DNA from: Polytrichum commune
Lineage: Eukaryota > Streptophyta > Polytrichopsida > Polytrichales > Polytrichaceae
Direction: 5' to 3'
NCBI GenBank assembly: GCA_950295325.1
Contig: OX485804.1
Coordinates: 38,194,001-38,258,000, forward strand
Length of the DNA: 64,000 nt
In this document: positions 23,601 to 35,137 of the stretch, piece after piece
Layout: each line of letters starts with the position of its first letter
Numbering within the stretch: the stretch's first letter is position 1
The notes under the pieces: generated by a model
Database searches by the model: none
What the model was told of the DNA's origin: nothing
What the model saw: only the letters and a program-made list of their open reading frames with translations
Made by a program: the position numbers and the translations under genes

Positions 23601-24929
23601 TTGAAATTGAAGATGTGGAGTTTCTGGACGATATGCATGCCCACATCAAAGATATGGTACAAGGTTGGAAAAGTTATGTTTTAGCTTGCATTTGTATCTT
23701 TTGAACATTGATGTGTGGGGCTAGGTGAATATTGTTCAAGTTGATATTTGATCTTCGCTTTGTGTTCTAAACACTTAAATGTCAAGCTACTTCATCAAAT
23801 TGCGATTACTTATTTTATGTAGTGATGTTGTATTTTGTACATAAAATTTTATGAATGTGTTTTTGAGTTATCATCTATACATAGAATTTTATGAATGGTA
23901 TGAGTAACCTACATATGGGCTTTTTTGAAAGTATGTTATATGTGTATGTTGCACTCAAAATTTAACATGAAAGCAATTCCTTACAAAGTTAGATGTTGTG
24001 CACATCTAAAAGATAATAATGGAGTTTCCTAAGTCAAAATGTAGTATTTTGTAAACCATGTTGAATGTGCACCAAAACCCTTTGTCAAATTTCCACCTTC
24101 ACCCAAAATTACACGTTAAGGATAATGGAAGGATAATCATGATTACCCCCATATGGGTCCCACATGTGGTTACTCACAAAATGTGGTTGGGTATAGAGTA
24201 TCCTTTAGTGGCAGGTATTAATTTTGGGCCGAATTCGTTACCTTAAAAAATCATGATATTTGTTTATTTATTTATTTATGGGGGGGGGGGGGTTTGCACG
24301 TAAAAGGTACCTTCAATGGCATGTATCAAATTAAAGCCATGTATCCTGACCCTTCCATAGGGACTCAATGGCATTACACACCTTAGTCACTATCATGTTG
24401 GTTATGCCTCTACCCAAGGCGTATAATTCAACCAGTTTCATAACATAATACACCACCCTTTGGATAGTTGTAGTTTTTTGTATATTGTCTGTGACAATCA
24501 CCAATACCGATACATGAACAACCTTGTCTACATGTACATGGTCAACCGATATGAACATATAGGCATCACATGCTTTTCTTTTTTCTTTTTCTTTTTCTTT
24601 TTCTTCCATTCCTAAACGGTGGCAGGAAAGCAAGAATCGAATGGCATATGCAAGTTGTTGGGCAACAACCTGGCAAAGCCTATCAAATTGTGTGGCTCGT
24701 GATAAAAGTTAATGGGTGAATGATGGGCGATCATTCCATTTCACAAGTCAAACCATATTGTGGCAATGTACATATATATACGGGTAGCTTTGCGGCTTTT
24801 AGAAGTTGCATGTGCAATTCACGTTAGCCAACACATGATCAAGACATAGTAATGCACGGTACAAGTGTTAGTCACATCCATGATTTCACAACACCATACA
24901 CAAAACCTAAATAAAATCTCAAAGCCACA
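23601..24929. other. Gene-free stretch with simple repeats
   Basis: It has a TTTA/poly(G) run near 24260-24293 and a (TTTTTC)n tract near 24570-24606. The minus-strand frame 24633-24331 is unrecognised. It lies 3' of the hAT-like pseudogene on the same strand but shows no clear hAT motif. Confidence 0.45.
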
Positions 24930-25506
24930 ATCATCACATGATTTGCAGATGGGAAGCAACAACAACAACAACAACAAGGGTTGCACTATCAATGGACCTC
25001 TTGGCAAGAAGGGTGTTGTATTCATCAATTACTCATTGTATACATGAGGTCTTTATGTTCCTTGAGATGTTGTTACCTTTCGTTTCCATAAGCTCTACCA
25101 TCTTTGTGAACTCCAAATGGCATTTGGGTGATTTGCTAACGTGCCCATGCAGTGGTTGCAATAGATCTTCAATACGTTGGATGAAAGCCAAGTGGGACAA
25201 AGACAACACAGGGAGACTAGTCTTGAGAGCAAAACTACAAATCCCTATTGCAAAAGGAGCAAATTTGTTTATGAATTGGTTTTGAAGCCCCATGCCCCAC
25301 AAGGAGCAGTTGAGAAATCCCCGCATGGGGAAAGGGATGGTTTTCCCACCATGAACATTCCCACTTTGACATAATTCCTTCATTTTGAAGAGAATTCTTA
25401 CGTTTTTCCCACACAGAAGAGGGAATTGTGCCAAGAAGGAACGTTGTAAATCCCCATGTGCGCATATCAAGCACACAAGCTTCGGGCTAATCTCCTCATG
25501 AGACAA
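24930..25506 (-). pseudogene. hAT-family (BED/DUF4371-like) transposase pseudogene
   Basis: The minus-strand translation holds QRIEDLLQPLHGHVSKSPKC directly followed by HLEFTKMVELMETKGNNI and RNIKT. This resembles plant hAT-type zinc-finger transposases (typically RIEDLLQ.L..YFSKSPKRHLEF, then TK..E..ETKGNKILRN). The usual RW after KT is replaced by SC and a stop; the frame then shifts to VIDEYNTLLAK. Between FKMKE and KFAPFAIG some 38 codons have no family counterpart, which suggests an insertion. Upstream blocks appear in another frame. It is therefore a frameshifted, interrupted remnant and not an active gene. No terminal repeats were identified. Confidence 0.7.
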
Positions 25507-27030
25507 TTAACTCCAACACCATCTGCAATATGTTAGTATTAAGGGCACTCTAGCTTTGAACCACATACCATAGTACCTTTCCCACTTTCTGTAGTACCTG
25601 CACCACTTCAGATATTGTGCTTTAAAAATCTCACAAACTAATATGAAAATTTAGATTTTCCCCTGTAAGTACGGGATTGCCGAATCTAAAATGAGAAATA
25701 ATTATTATTATCATTCTCCTATGAATAGCCGAAGTGGTAAAGGTACTACAATGTATGTATATTGAAGCCCCAAGGTTGATTGCCAAAGGATGTAACTTTG
25801 TTGCATGGGACAAGCAATATATAGTTATTTTTCTTCTTCACAACATCAATGGTTGAATGAACAATTACACTAAATAAATTTCCATCCAATTCCCATGCAA
25901 AGTTGTCACGCCGGTGCTTTCTAGGACAGTGAGGGACCTTAAGATAGTCAACAATTCACAGTAAAGCTCATAGTCAGCAATGGGTCGGCCATTTCTTTTG
26001 GGCAAATGGTAAAGTGTTGTAAATTGGAATGTTTTCGGTTGTGATGGCCTTCAATGCCATTGGCAACTTGCAGTTGGAGTTTGATGAGTGCATGCATTTG
26101 TATTGCACAAATGACTTCAAAATCAAAGTGCTTTTAATGTAAAGGTCCATCTTCTCTAGGCATGTAGACTTCCACTCTAGGATGGTCACACAAAAACAAA
26201 CATGATCTAATGAAGATTTGTGAAAGTAAGATTGAACAACACTTATTTCAATGCCACATGTTTATTAGCTCGTCCTCATCTTCCACGTGTAATATGATCA
26301 TGTTGCACTACTTGTGACTATGTCATCTTAAGTATCACTTCTTTCGTCTTGGTTTCTAGATCAAACCACATTATATCGAAAATATATGTAAAGTATATAA
26401 TTTGAAACTCTACTGATCTATAAAGTGAATACGGACCACATCACATCTATGACCTAAATCTATAATGTCAATCACATGTTAGTAAATCATGCATACATAC
26501 GTATATGTTATCAAGTTTTTATTGATAAGAATTTGATTTGAAACCAACAATGTCAATCATGAAATGACATAAATGATTCAACACATCCCATATATCCATT
26601 GACTGCAGACATTGTTACTAGACTGTGTGAACCCTTTCCACCTCTCTTCATACAAATACAACACCAATTTTTTTTGAACCAAATCATCAAGCAGACAACA
26701 CCTCACGTGCTAACATCACATTCTTCAGCAACTCAATCGTGTTCAGTGGATCCCGGGAACAAGCTAGGCCCATTGATGCTGGAATCCGTGGCTTTGGGAT
26801 AAGGATATTTCCTTGATCTCTCATATTCAAACCAAGACTAGGTTGGTTTTCTTACTTATCTCATCGCAAGTCAAAGAGTGAACAACTCAGTCAAGCTGGA
26901 AGAATGTTTCGTATCTGCAAGGAAACTTACTCAGATGTGGTACTTCGAAAATGGTTTTCAATCATATTTTTGCGCTGTTGAGATAACCTTGAGTGGGACC
27001 GAGGAGTCCATAAGTTGAATGCTCGTGCCT
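25507..27030. other. Gene-free stretch
   Basis: No supportable gene or clear repeat structure was seen by eye. Short frames at 25631-25813, 25974-26189 and 26599-26802 are unrecognised. Confidence 0.45.
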
Positions 27031-27497
27031 AAGCTTATCACATTTCCACCAGCCTCATCCGGTGTTGCCCACTCCCGAAGCTTCGTCAAACTGCAACTCA
27101 TGACTCACTGATGCATAGGTTAATTATAGGATTCAAAATGCTTCCGAATCATTCCTCAGGTGGGACGATGGGACAATATCGGCCAAGAAATTCAGATCGA
27201 GTGGGCCAGCGGAATCATGTCGTGCGAACATATCACAGTGTGTGTGGCATTTGTAGAGCGAGTGTAAGCTTATCACATTCCCACCAGCCTCATCCGGTGT
27301 TGCCCACTCCCCAACCTTCGTCAAACTGCAACACATAACTCACTGATTCACAGGTAAAATTATGGGACTCAAAATACTTCCGATCGAATAGTTTATTCAT
27401 GTGGCATTATGGGACAATATCGACCAAGAAATTCAGATCAACTGGGGCAGCGGAATCACGCCGTGCAAGTGTGTGGCATTTGTAGAGTGAGTGTGAC
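27031..27497. repeat. Tandem duplication, two copies of about 235 bp
   Basis: AAGCTTATCACATTTCCACC at 27031 is repeated at about 27266 and the match continues through GCCTCATCCGGTGTTGCCCA, CGTCAAACTGCAAC, GGGACAATATCG, CCAAGAAATTCAGATC, AGCGGAATCA and GTGTGGCATTTGTAGAG. Divergence is modest. No coding function is recognised. Confidence 0.9.
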
Positions 27498-27628
27498 CCC
27501 AGCGACTTAGCTCTCAAGGTCGCCGATGGCGGGCCAAGGCTTAGATTTCTTGCACTTTGCGTTGGGCCCCTACCGATCTTACCGAGGCAAGAAAACAGAA
27601 AAGAAAATGGAAAGGTTGATGGTGCTAA

Positions 27629-27945
27629 GGGCCACTTCACACACGAGCCAAGAGCCGTGACCATGAAATTGTGAGAGCCCAAAAGAAAGTGTCCGAAGGC
27701 CGTCACAACACACCTCCAAACTCATGTAGTGTGGTCACGGACCCTCAAGTGTAGTGTGAAGCCACATGTGACCGGGTCCTCAACCAAATGCTATTTCAAT
27801 GAGTTTTTATTCATGTGGGTCCTCACACATGACAAAATAGAATAAACCAACGGTTGTGAGTGTTATGAGTTCCATGGTCTCCCGGTTTTGTGTTAGGCCT
27901 ACCTCCAAGAGGTGGTTTTTGAAAATAATCCAAGTGACCCTAAAA
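27629..27945. mobile_element. Family B, copy 2, right part missing
   Basis: It starts GGGCCACTTCACACACGAGC after a TAA and follows the other copies (GAAAGTGTCC, TCATGTAGTGTGGTCACGGA, CCTACCTCCAAGAGGTGG) until about 27945, where the similarity stops. The right terminal repeat is absent. Confidence 0.85.
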
Positions 27946-28008
27946 TCGTCGCTTTAAGTGCTAAGTATAGATAGTGTTATTAGGGCATGATCACACTCGC
28001 TACATTGA

Positions 28009-28363
28009 ACACACACTAAACTCCGTAATATCAACCCCCCTGAATGTCACTCCTTCTCTTCTATCCCAAAACCTTAGGGAATGGATGTTCTCAGTTTAAA
28101 TCTCACTCCTTATTGTCACATTTCCCTCTCACATATCATGGGTTTGACATTGAAGTAAACAACCACGGAATCCAAACCACATGCTCGCACACATCATGTT
28201 GTCATCATTGTAATTATGGTAATGTTGACTTTGTGTTATTTATAATGTCACATGTTACACTGATTCTCTTTAATCATGCATGCATGCTAACACTATAAAA
28301 ATCCGTAATACCGTGTGAACTTGGTTGCCATGAATGTGATATTATGGAGTTTAAAGTGCAGTG
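28009..28363. mobile_element. MITE family G, copy 1
   Basis: The left end CACACTAAACTCCGTAATAT and right end GATATTATGGAGTTTAAAGTG are inverted. The interior (TCAACCCCC, ATCCCAAAACC, CAAATCTCACTCCTTATTGT-like, GTTGCCA) matches 48285-48780. Family F follows directly at its right end. Confidence 0.75.
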
Positions 28364-28620
28364 CTATTAATGTGGGTGAAAATTAGCGTGGAAATAATTA
28401 GCATGGGTCACACTAATTTGTTTTATTCCAAGTGGAAAAAGCATGGGTTTGAGACCCTTGGGTTTCCCCTTAAGTCTTTATGAATACATCTGCCCAACAT
28501 CTTACATAAAAGAAAATAGTCACATTACACCAAAAGTACCATACAAACAAATAATTACTTGTACTAATTTTCTAGAAAAACAATTGTTGTGGCCCACTTT
28601 AATAGGACTATTTAGTGCAA
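28364..28620 (+). mobile_element. MITE family F, copy 2
   Basis: It is the inverted counterpart of 8253-8495: CTATTAATGTGGGTGAAAAT, GGAAATAATTAGCATGGGTC, AAGTCTTTATGAA, ACTAATTTTCTAGAAAAACA and GGCCCACTTTAATAGGAC. The ends form an imperfect inverted repeat. Confidence 0.72.
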
Positions 28621-28849
28621 TTAGCAAGCAATTTTAGTCTAGGAAAAGTGCTTGTTAAGCAAAACTGGGTCAACACTAGTTTTGGTTAAGTTACATAATT
28701 CTTAGTCTTAACGAGTTATGAGTGCTTTAAGGGCTTGTTAGTTACTCACCTCCCTAGGTTTGTTACTTAACTATATTTATAGTTGTTTTACCCACCTACC
28801 TAACATGCCCACATGCAAGAAGCTTCTACTCTCTTCCTCCAAAACACTC
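28621..28849. other. Spacer, no gene
   Basis: AT-rich, nothing recognised. Confidence 0.4.
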
Positions 28850-29500
28850 ACAAGGACCTTCTCTTTGATAGTACGGGCAAAGCCTCTTATTAGACCTCCT
28901 TATACTCAAACCTTTCATGACCGAAAAGAAGAGTATACATACAAAAGCATAGAGTAATGATAGTCTCATGTGTGTACAAGACAATGTTAATGTTTAGAGT
29001 AAATTGCCTCAATTATGTATACAAAACTTGAGCTTTTGGGAGATGGAAAAAGGGCATGTGTTATTTAGAATATCATAAATTTTAATTTATTGACATGCTC
29101 TTCTTTGAGAACACATGTGAGATCCCTTATCTAAACCCCTTATACACAAAATTCTTGTGACCAAAAATGACTTCACATACAAATCATAGACTGCATAAGA
29201 GTCTCGTGTATATAACAACAATTCAAAACTTTAAAGTAAATTGCCTCAATGATATATACAAAAAGTAAGCTTAGGAAGAGAGGAAAAAGAGCGTTACATG
29301 CTCATAAAACATTCTTTATTGATATGCTCTTCTTTGAACCCTTACATTCAAAACAGTATTGACCAACATGAATACTATACATGCAAACTTTAGACAACAT
29401 GATAGTCTCATGTATGTATATGGCAATTTGGAAACTTCAGAGCACTTAATTATGTATATTAAAATATAAGCGTTTGGAAAAAATAGAGAAAAGAAGGTAT
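28850..29500. repeat. Family J, three degenerate tandem units
   Basis: Units begin near 28850, 29091 and 29325. Shared blocks in order are TCTTCTTTGA/CTTCTCTTTGA, CCTTATACWCAAA, TGACCRAAAA, ATACAAA.CATAGA, ATGATAGTCTCATGT, TAAATTGCCTCAATKATRTA and AAGC. Unit length falls from about 240 to 180 bases. A solo relative lies at 49950-50095. Confidence 0.75.
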
Positions 29501-32113
29501 GTATTGATGTATTTCATTAAAGTTTGATGCAAGGGATAACACGTATTGCTTCATGGATGACCACAAATGAATTGTGATAGCTTATATTAAACTATGCAGT
29601 TGGGGAAGTTGTCTTGTGCCTAATTAGACAATCACCTACATGATTATTGACATGTGAAGTTGCTGCAACTGGGGCATATTGCATAAAAAGAATATTATTG
29701 AGTAGAATTTATGGGAAAACCTTATTTAGATATTGTTCTCCCTACAAGCCCAAACCCAAGCCCAAGCCTTATTTATAGATTTTTTACAGACAATATCACA
29801 CATTATTCATGTTCTATCAAATGAAGGTTGCAAGGCTAGAAAATAAATTCAAATTGAAAACTTATTTTATAAAATATTAAATCATATATGATATATGTGG
29901 CAGTTTTAGGACGAGGGTGATCCCACCTAACAGTGGACTTGAGCTAAATGTCAAACTTATTAAGTTGCGCCTTCCCCAATGAATCTTACAGAGGTAATAA
30001 GCGTTTAGTAAAAACATATTCCCCATAGGTTTGTGGGTGGGTTGAAGCCAAGTAGGTTGCACTAGCTTAAAATAATGGCATTAACATGTCATACGGGTGG
30101 GAGTCGTAGGGCAATGGCAACCACCCCTAATCCTCAAGATGTAGTAGAAGGTGGGCTAGGGCTAGATGTCTTGCTCTCTATCCTAGGTCCCTACCAACCC
30201 CAGTGCACCAACATCAAAGGGGTGTAGTAGAATGGCACGTTCCCCATAGGGTCGTGGCTAATTCATGCCAATTGGACTACACTAGGTTAATTCAGGGTCT
30301 CTGATGCAACACCAAACATGTGATGGAAGTGGCACATAATGTTCATCACCTACCCATATCAATTATCATGCAATCAATGAGTGGTTTTCAATCATCTACC
30401 ATTCCGCTTTGAACCCTTAAATATTTGCATACGTAATTCACGTAACATATCCTTTGGTGAATGGAAGGCCCTTGTGAATTGCTAACCACACTCATTTAGA
30501 AGCTTCTTAATAACAATAATCATTTTATGGGAATTACTTCAATTGACAATTTTAACATCATCTCGAGGTTTGCAGACGTTATTTGGTTACTTTTCTTAAT
30601 CGTACACCTACGTTTGAGTGGTGTGTGCTTAGGTGGTGATGAAAGAACAAATGCCATGAAGGCACATGTTTAGAAGAGATTGGACTACATCTTCAACTTT
30701 AATCGATGAGTCGATAAACATGCTCTTCCGATAACCATAAATGAAGAAGGGGAGGTCCAATTTCCAATAAGATATTCGACTTCCAAGTACTTTAATCTAA
30801 GCTCAACTGTAGAATTTTGTATTTGTATTTGAAATCCCTTTGTCCTTGTGTGTTTGACTCTATTATGAAACACGACTAGAGCATTCAAGTAGACAACTTT
30901 TATTCATTTCTTTTCTTACTAGGACATCTGTGTATTATCAAATGGTGTGTGGTTCGTTATGGCTCCAAGACTAAATATCAAAAAGACACGTGTCTAAAAA
31001 AGATTGGACTGAATGCCCAAAATACGACAACCCCTTCTAGACTCAATAGTCAATATGATATAGAAAACCTATATGACCATTTAATGAACACAAAAATCTC
31101 GATTTTGATATTAAAATAAGATATTCATATGCACTCCAAAAATTATGAGGATAGTGGGCACAAACTCGATTTCAATTTGCTAACCATCTTGCACAACCCC
31201 GTGTGTTCCATGTCCTAGAGGAAGTGGGTAAATTGGACAAAGTAACCATTATAAGACCCACCCACATTACCCTACAAATTGGGTAACAAGGGGCTGTGAA
31301 CTTTGAAGAGCCAAGACACTGCAGGAGCTGGACTAGGAATTTTAATGGCTAAGGCAAATGGGGATGGGTACACAAAGATCGACACAAACATGGGATTCGA
31401 TCTTAGCAACTTCCAAAGTGCAAACATTGCAACATGATGATTCTTCTTTACACAACATTTCCGACATTTAGGAAAGTGAGAGATTTTTGTAACCATTTAA
31501 GGTACGTGGGCCTTGCTATGTGGTCGTTGTTCTTAATCGTACACCCATTATGAGGGAGCCTTGGTAGCCAAGGCTTGTAGTCAAGAATGGACATCAAAGA
31601 CACACGGTATAATGAGATTAATCACTATATTCGTTAATTTGAGACTTTCTCTTGTCTCAAATTAAAATATGGACCACAACAACATGGTCTAATGTTTGGG
31701 TCGTCCTACATAAACCATCTTGATATGAGTTCTTAATTGGGTTCTTGATATGAACACCCGCTTCAAAGTATTTGCATCTTACAACATTCTCCAATATATG
31801 TGTGATTTTATCCATGTTCTTATATTTGTAACTGTCTCAAAATGCCAAAAAAATCCCAAATTAACGAATATAGTGATATTAGATTGTGTGCTCAATTTGT
31901 ATGCATCTTTCAAAGTGCGTAAGTAAATATAATTAAGAGATGTCTTTTACGTGACCGTTTAAAAAGAAAGAGAGTATCGACTTTAACTTCTTATAAGCAT
32001 CTTTGTGATTCACTATTGGTAACTAAACAATTCCATGATTGTTTCAATGGTCTGAAATGTATGTAGAGTTGAAAGTGTCCACAATAGAGTCACATGGCAC
32101 ATACAAGACCTTA
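29501..32113. other. Gene-free stretch
   Basis: No gene is supported. The CCCCATAGG...GTAG(G/A)TTGCACTA blocks near 29980-30065 and 30240-30290 look like a diverged duplication. Lines near 30575 and 31500 have TTATTTGGTTACTTTTCTTA and AAGGTACGTGGG, which resemble family H ends and suggest decayed copies. Confidence 0.45.
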
Positions 32114-32505
32114 CTAAGGTATGTGGGTGTCCCGTGCGTTTCCCTAGTTCATTTTGTATGTCCTCCACTTCTATTAATTGGATATACACATTGAACCTTG
32201 TGTTGCATTAGCAAACCTATAATGAAGCATCAACAAAAATCGGATTCGAAATTGCACCTTCCTTGATTTGGCTATGCTTATAGGAAGGGCATGTTTGTTC
32301 ATTCCCCGATTGAACACATGAGCACTCCCGATTATGCTCACTATTGCATTTGAAACAATTGATAATTTTCGATACGTAATCTAATCTCTTTTAACCATGT
32401 GTCTTTATGATGTATATATGTTCTTTGATCCTCACCGAACTACAATTAAACAAATGATAGGGGTCCAATTGAGAAAAGTAACCGAATAACACCCACATAC
32501 CTTAG
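32114..32505. mobile_element. TIR element family H, copy 1 (392 bp)
   Basis: Perfect 17-bp terminal inverted repeats, CTAAGGTATGTGGGTGT and ACACCCACATACCTTAG. The interior (TTCATTTTGTATGTCCTCCA, GTTGCATTAGC, GGGTCCAATTGAGAAAAGTA) has relatives at 38751-39126. No coding frame is seen. Confidence 0.85.
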
Positions 32506-32538
32506 GTGTCCACGTCAATGATCATGGACAACTAACCA

Positions 32539-32774
32539 CTACACTATTTTGTCTACCTAGTGTGGGTTACCAACTTACCATTCAAAGTTAGGTGTTGCTA
32601 TAACGTTTTTTTTACCGAGACTATCATTTTTTACCAACTAAGTTATATCATATGCTTCAGTGTGCATACTAACTACTTATGTTATTTGGGCAAAAAAATG
32701 ATCATATCAGTATATATGTATAGCAATGTCTAACTCCAAATGGTAACCCACACTAATCAGACAAAATAGTGTAG
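32539..32774. mobile_element. TIR element Q (236 bp), nested in family C
   Basis: The left end CTACACTATTTTGTCTACCT continues AGTGTGGGTTACCA and the right end TGGTAACCCACACT continues AATCAGACAAAATAGTGTAG. They form inverted repeats of about 35 bases, extending weakly to about 60 (TTGCTATAACG/GTATAGCAATG). Confidence 0.82.
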
Positions 32775-32938
32775 TTAAAGATTAACCAGTTGAGTTTGAG
32801 AAATAACTAGTTGAGGTTCGTGACTTCAGGAAAATTACAGTCATATGAGAGGAATCTATAGAATACACCACAAATTAATAAAGGAAAACCAAAAGATGTC
32901 AAAATGTAGTTAGTTGGACTTTAAAAGACTATGGTTTA

Positions 32939-33437
32939 GGGCCACTTCACACACGAGCCAAGAGCCGTGACCATGAAATTGTTAGAGCCCAAAAGAAAGT
33001 GTCCAAAAGCCATCCCAAGACACCTCCAAAATCATGTAGTATGGTCACAGATCCTCAAGTGTAGTGTGAAGTCATGTGTGACCGGACCCTCAACCAAATG
33101 CTATTTCAATGAATTTCTACTCATGTATGTCCTCACACATGATTAAAATAAAACAAACCAACAGTTGCGAGCGTTCAGAGTGCCATGGTTTGTTGGTTTT
33201 TGTGTCAGGCCTACCTCCAAGAGGTGGTTTTTGAAAATAGTCCAAGTGACCATAAAACACGATCCATTCGATGCCATGCAGGAATCCATGTGGACTTTAC
33301 ATCCATCTTGCATTCACACATTCCATTGGTCCCTCAAGCATAGTGTGAAGAGAACTTGGACCGGGCCCGCCTTTCCACCAATGAGAGTGCTTGAAGTGTA
33401 ATGGTCACGGGCTCTCAGTCTCGTGTGTGAAGTGGCC
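32939..33437. mobile_element. PIF/Harbinger-like MITE family B, copy 3 (499 bp)
   Basis: It begins GGGCCACTTCACACACGAGC and ends GTGTGTGAAGTGGCC, with TTA at the left (32936-32938) and TAA at the right (33438-33440). It is nested inside family C copy 4. The 78-codon frame within it is not a gene. Confidence 0.88.
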
Positions 33438-33466
33438 TAAACCGCTTATGCCCAAAATTTTCCCCG

Positions 33467-33697
33467 GCCACAGTGTGTCATTTGACTTGTAAGACTTGGT
33501 AAATTGTGTGAAACAGTTGCTGACTCAAAAGATGAGACCTCAGGTCAAAAGAGCAGACAAAAGCCGACATTAATTGTCTGAGGTTTGAACAAGCCGTCCT
33601 CATGTTTGTGGTCACATATATCTTAGGTATTGGATAATGCTAAATGAGGGTAGGTTAAGTAAGTAACTTACAACATGTGCGATTTAGGGCTCCGTGT
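33467..33697. other. Spacer between two composite MITEs
   Basis: No gene or repeat recognised. Confidence 0.4.
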
Positions 33698-33735
33698 CCG
33701 GGGAGATTTTTGGGCATAATCGGTCTAAATCCTTA

Positions 33736-34491
33736 GGGCCGGTTTACACTACGGTGTAGAAGTCCACCGGTCATGAAAAAAAGGGCGTTTCTCAATTGTG
33801 ATTGGTCGAAAATGCAACTCTTGACCGGTGGGTGTTTACACTAGGTGAGAGCATCACCACCCATCCCACAAAATGCAGGGTGGATCATCCTCACAATAAG
33901 TTCAAGTCATCCGGTTTGCAAGCCGGGTGCCCCACCCATGACTTGTATATAAGGTGATAAAACAAGGAAGAAACAAAAGCAAGATGAATCTCATTGGCAC
34001 CTTGGAAATCGGAGAGGAATATGGAGTTTGTCCTTTGTTGTTTAGGGGGCTCCTTTTTTGTTTTGGGGGCGGAGCTCCGACCCCCAAAATGACCCCAATT
34101 TGCAAGCCAACCTCAACTTCCAAGCCGGCCCTACCAACAAATCATCCATTTTGCAGGATGGGTGGGGCACTTTTGCAAGCCGCCGACCTCAATATAAGTT
34201 GAGGTCATCCGTTTTTGAGGATGGGTGGTGATGCCTGAAGAAAACAATGGTGGTGAACTTTTCTCATGGATGATAATATGACATGGCCGCCTACATGGCG
34301 GCACTTTTTGGAGTTGGGCTTCTCCGGAGGAGTTTCTTGTCCGGCCAAGAGGCCGGAGAAGCCCAACTCAATAAAAATATTTTATTGCCTTTAATTCTTC
34401 TCCGGCACATCCACCATATGCCTTATATAACCATGTCTTGGCCAAGCATTCTTGACCGACCGGAGGCCTTCACCGTAGTGTAAACCGGCCC
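33736..34491. mobile_element. PIF/Harbinger-like element (756 bp) nested in family C
   Basis: The left end GGGCCGGTTTACACTACGGT is exactly mirrored at the right end for 21 bases, and both sides are flanked by TTA (33733-33735, 34492-34494). The TTA duplication and GGGCC ends place it with PIF/Harbinger. Its end sequence differs from family B after the first five bases. Inside, subterminal inverted segments (ACCACCCATCC / GGATGGGTGGTGATG and GGGTGGGGCAC) suggest a foldback structure. There is no transposase. Confidence 0.9.
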
Positions 34492-34649
34492 TTAGTGTTG
34501 TGAAGTCCAACCGGTTACATGTTGTGATCTTTTGGTTTTTTTTCTTTATTGACTTAAGGTATATTCCATAGATTCCTCTAAAATGATTGGTAGTTTTTTT
34601 CAAGTCTTGAACTTCAACCGATATTTTTCAAACTCAACTGTTGTGTCTG

Positions 34650-34866
34650 CGATTGTACTAAATTTTGTATTTTAGTGTCACTTACTATTTGGAACTACGC
34701 AATGCTATAAATATTTATTGTGTGTTTCGTTTCGTTTTGGTCGACAGAGGTCAATTGGTTGTTTGGAAAGAATAGAACTTTAACATCTTTACTAAAATTA
34801 CATTACTTGTGAATAAAATATAGCATTGCGTAACTCGAAATAGTAGGTGATACTAAATACAATATT
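34650..34866. mobile_element. TIR element R (about 217 bp) nested in family C
   Basis: The left ATTTTGTATTTTAGTGTCAC, CTACTATTT-like and ACGCAATGCTATAAATATTTATT are mirrored on the right by AATAAAATATAGCATTGCGT, AATAGTAGGTGATACTAAATACAATATT. The inverted repeats are nearly 60 bases at roughly 85% identity by eye. It sits at the same position within family C as Q and the family F insertion. Confidence 0.82.
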
Positions 34867-34904
34867 GGTCCGTTCTCCCCATTCATTGATGGCCTCCCAC
34901 TCCC

Positions 34905-35137
34905 CAGGAGAGAAGAATTATTGTACCTCTCATTCATCCAACATAAATGCCCTGAATAGTGCACACCATGAGATTAACTTTTTTAGTTGATTATTTGACA
35001 CAAGAATTAGTTTCAAAGATCCCAAATTAGTGCACTTGAGATCATTTGAGATGAATCGGCAACAAACCTATAGGGGGTCAAGTTTTTATGTTGGTTGGAT
35101 GGGAGGTACACTCGTACATGATAATTCCCTCTCCCCT
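34905..35137. mobile_element. MITE family A, copy 2
   Basis: TTATTGTACCTCTCATTCAT, CCAACATAAATGCCCTGAAT, GAGATCATTTGAGATGAATC, GGGGTCAAG and GGTACACTCGTACATGATAA match the copies at 0.3 and 61.5 kb. The ends are inverted (CAGGAGAGAAGAATTATTG / ATAATTCCCTCTCCCCTG). Confidence 0.78.

Larger units (their letters stand above)
32515..33466 (-). mobile_element. MITE family C, copy 4, hosting two nested elements
   Basis: Family C blocks read in reverse: AACCAGTTGAGTTTGAGAAA (32789), TCCTGAAGTCACGAACC-like, GTAGTTAGTTGGACTTTAAA (32905) and, after a 499-bp family B element, ACCGCTTATGCCCAAAATTT TCCCC (33441-33465). Element Q sits at the other end. If the two inserts are removed, the remaining blocks form one ordinary family C copy. 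Confidence 0.75.
33698..34880 (+). mobile_element. MITE family C, copy 5, hosting two nested elements
   Basis: GGGGAGATTTTTGGGCATAA and TCGGTCTAAATCC (33698-33732) are cut by a 756-bp element and resume at 34492 with GTGTTGTGAAGTCCAACCGG, then TTGACTTAAGGTATATTCC, TCTTGAACTTCAACCG and CGATTGTACTAA. A second insertion (element R) follows and the end GGTCCGTTCTCCCC appears at 34867-34880. Confidence 0.82.

Noticed and set aside
28850-29500. CRISPR-like or regularly spaced array
   Set aside because: Units are long, degenerate and directly tandem without spacers, and the genome is plant nuclear.
33902-34202. Frames inside the 756-bp nested element
   Set aside because: Glycine/proline-rich reading of subterminal inverted repeats; no transposase motif.
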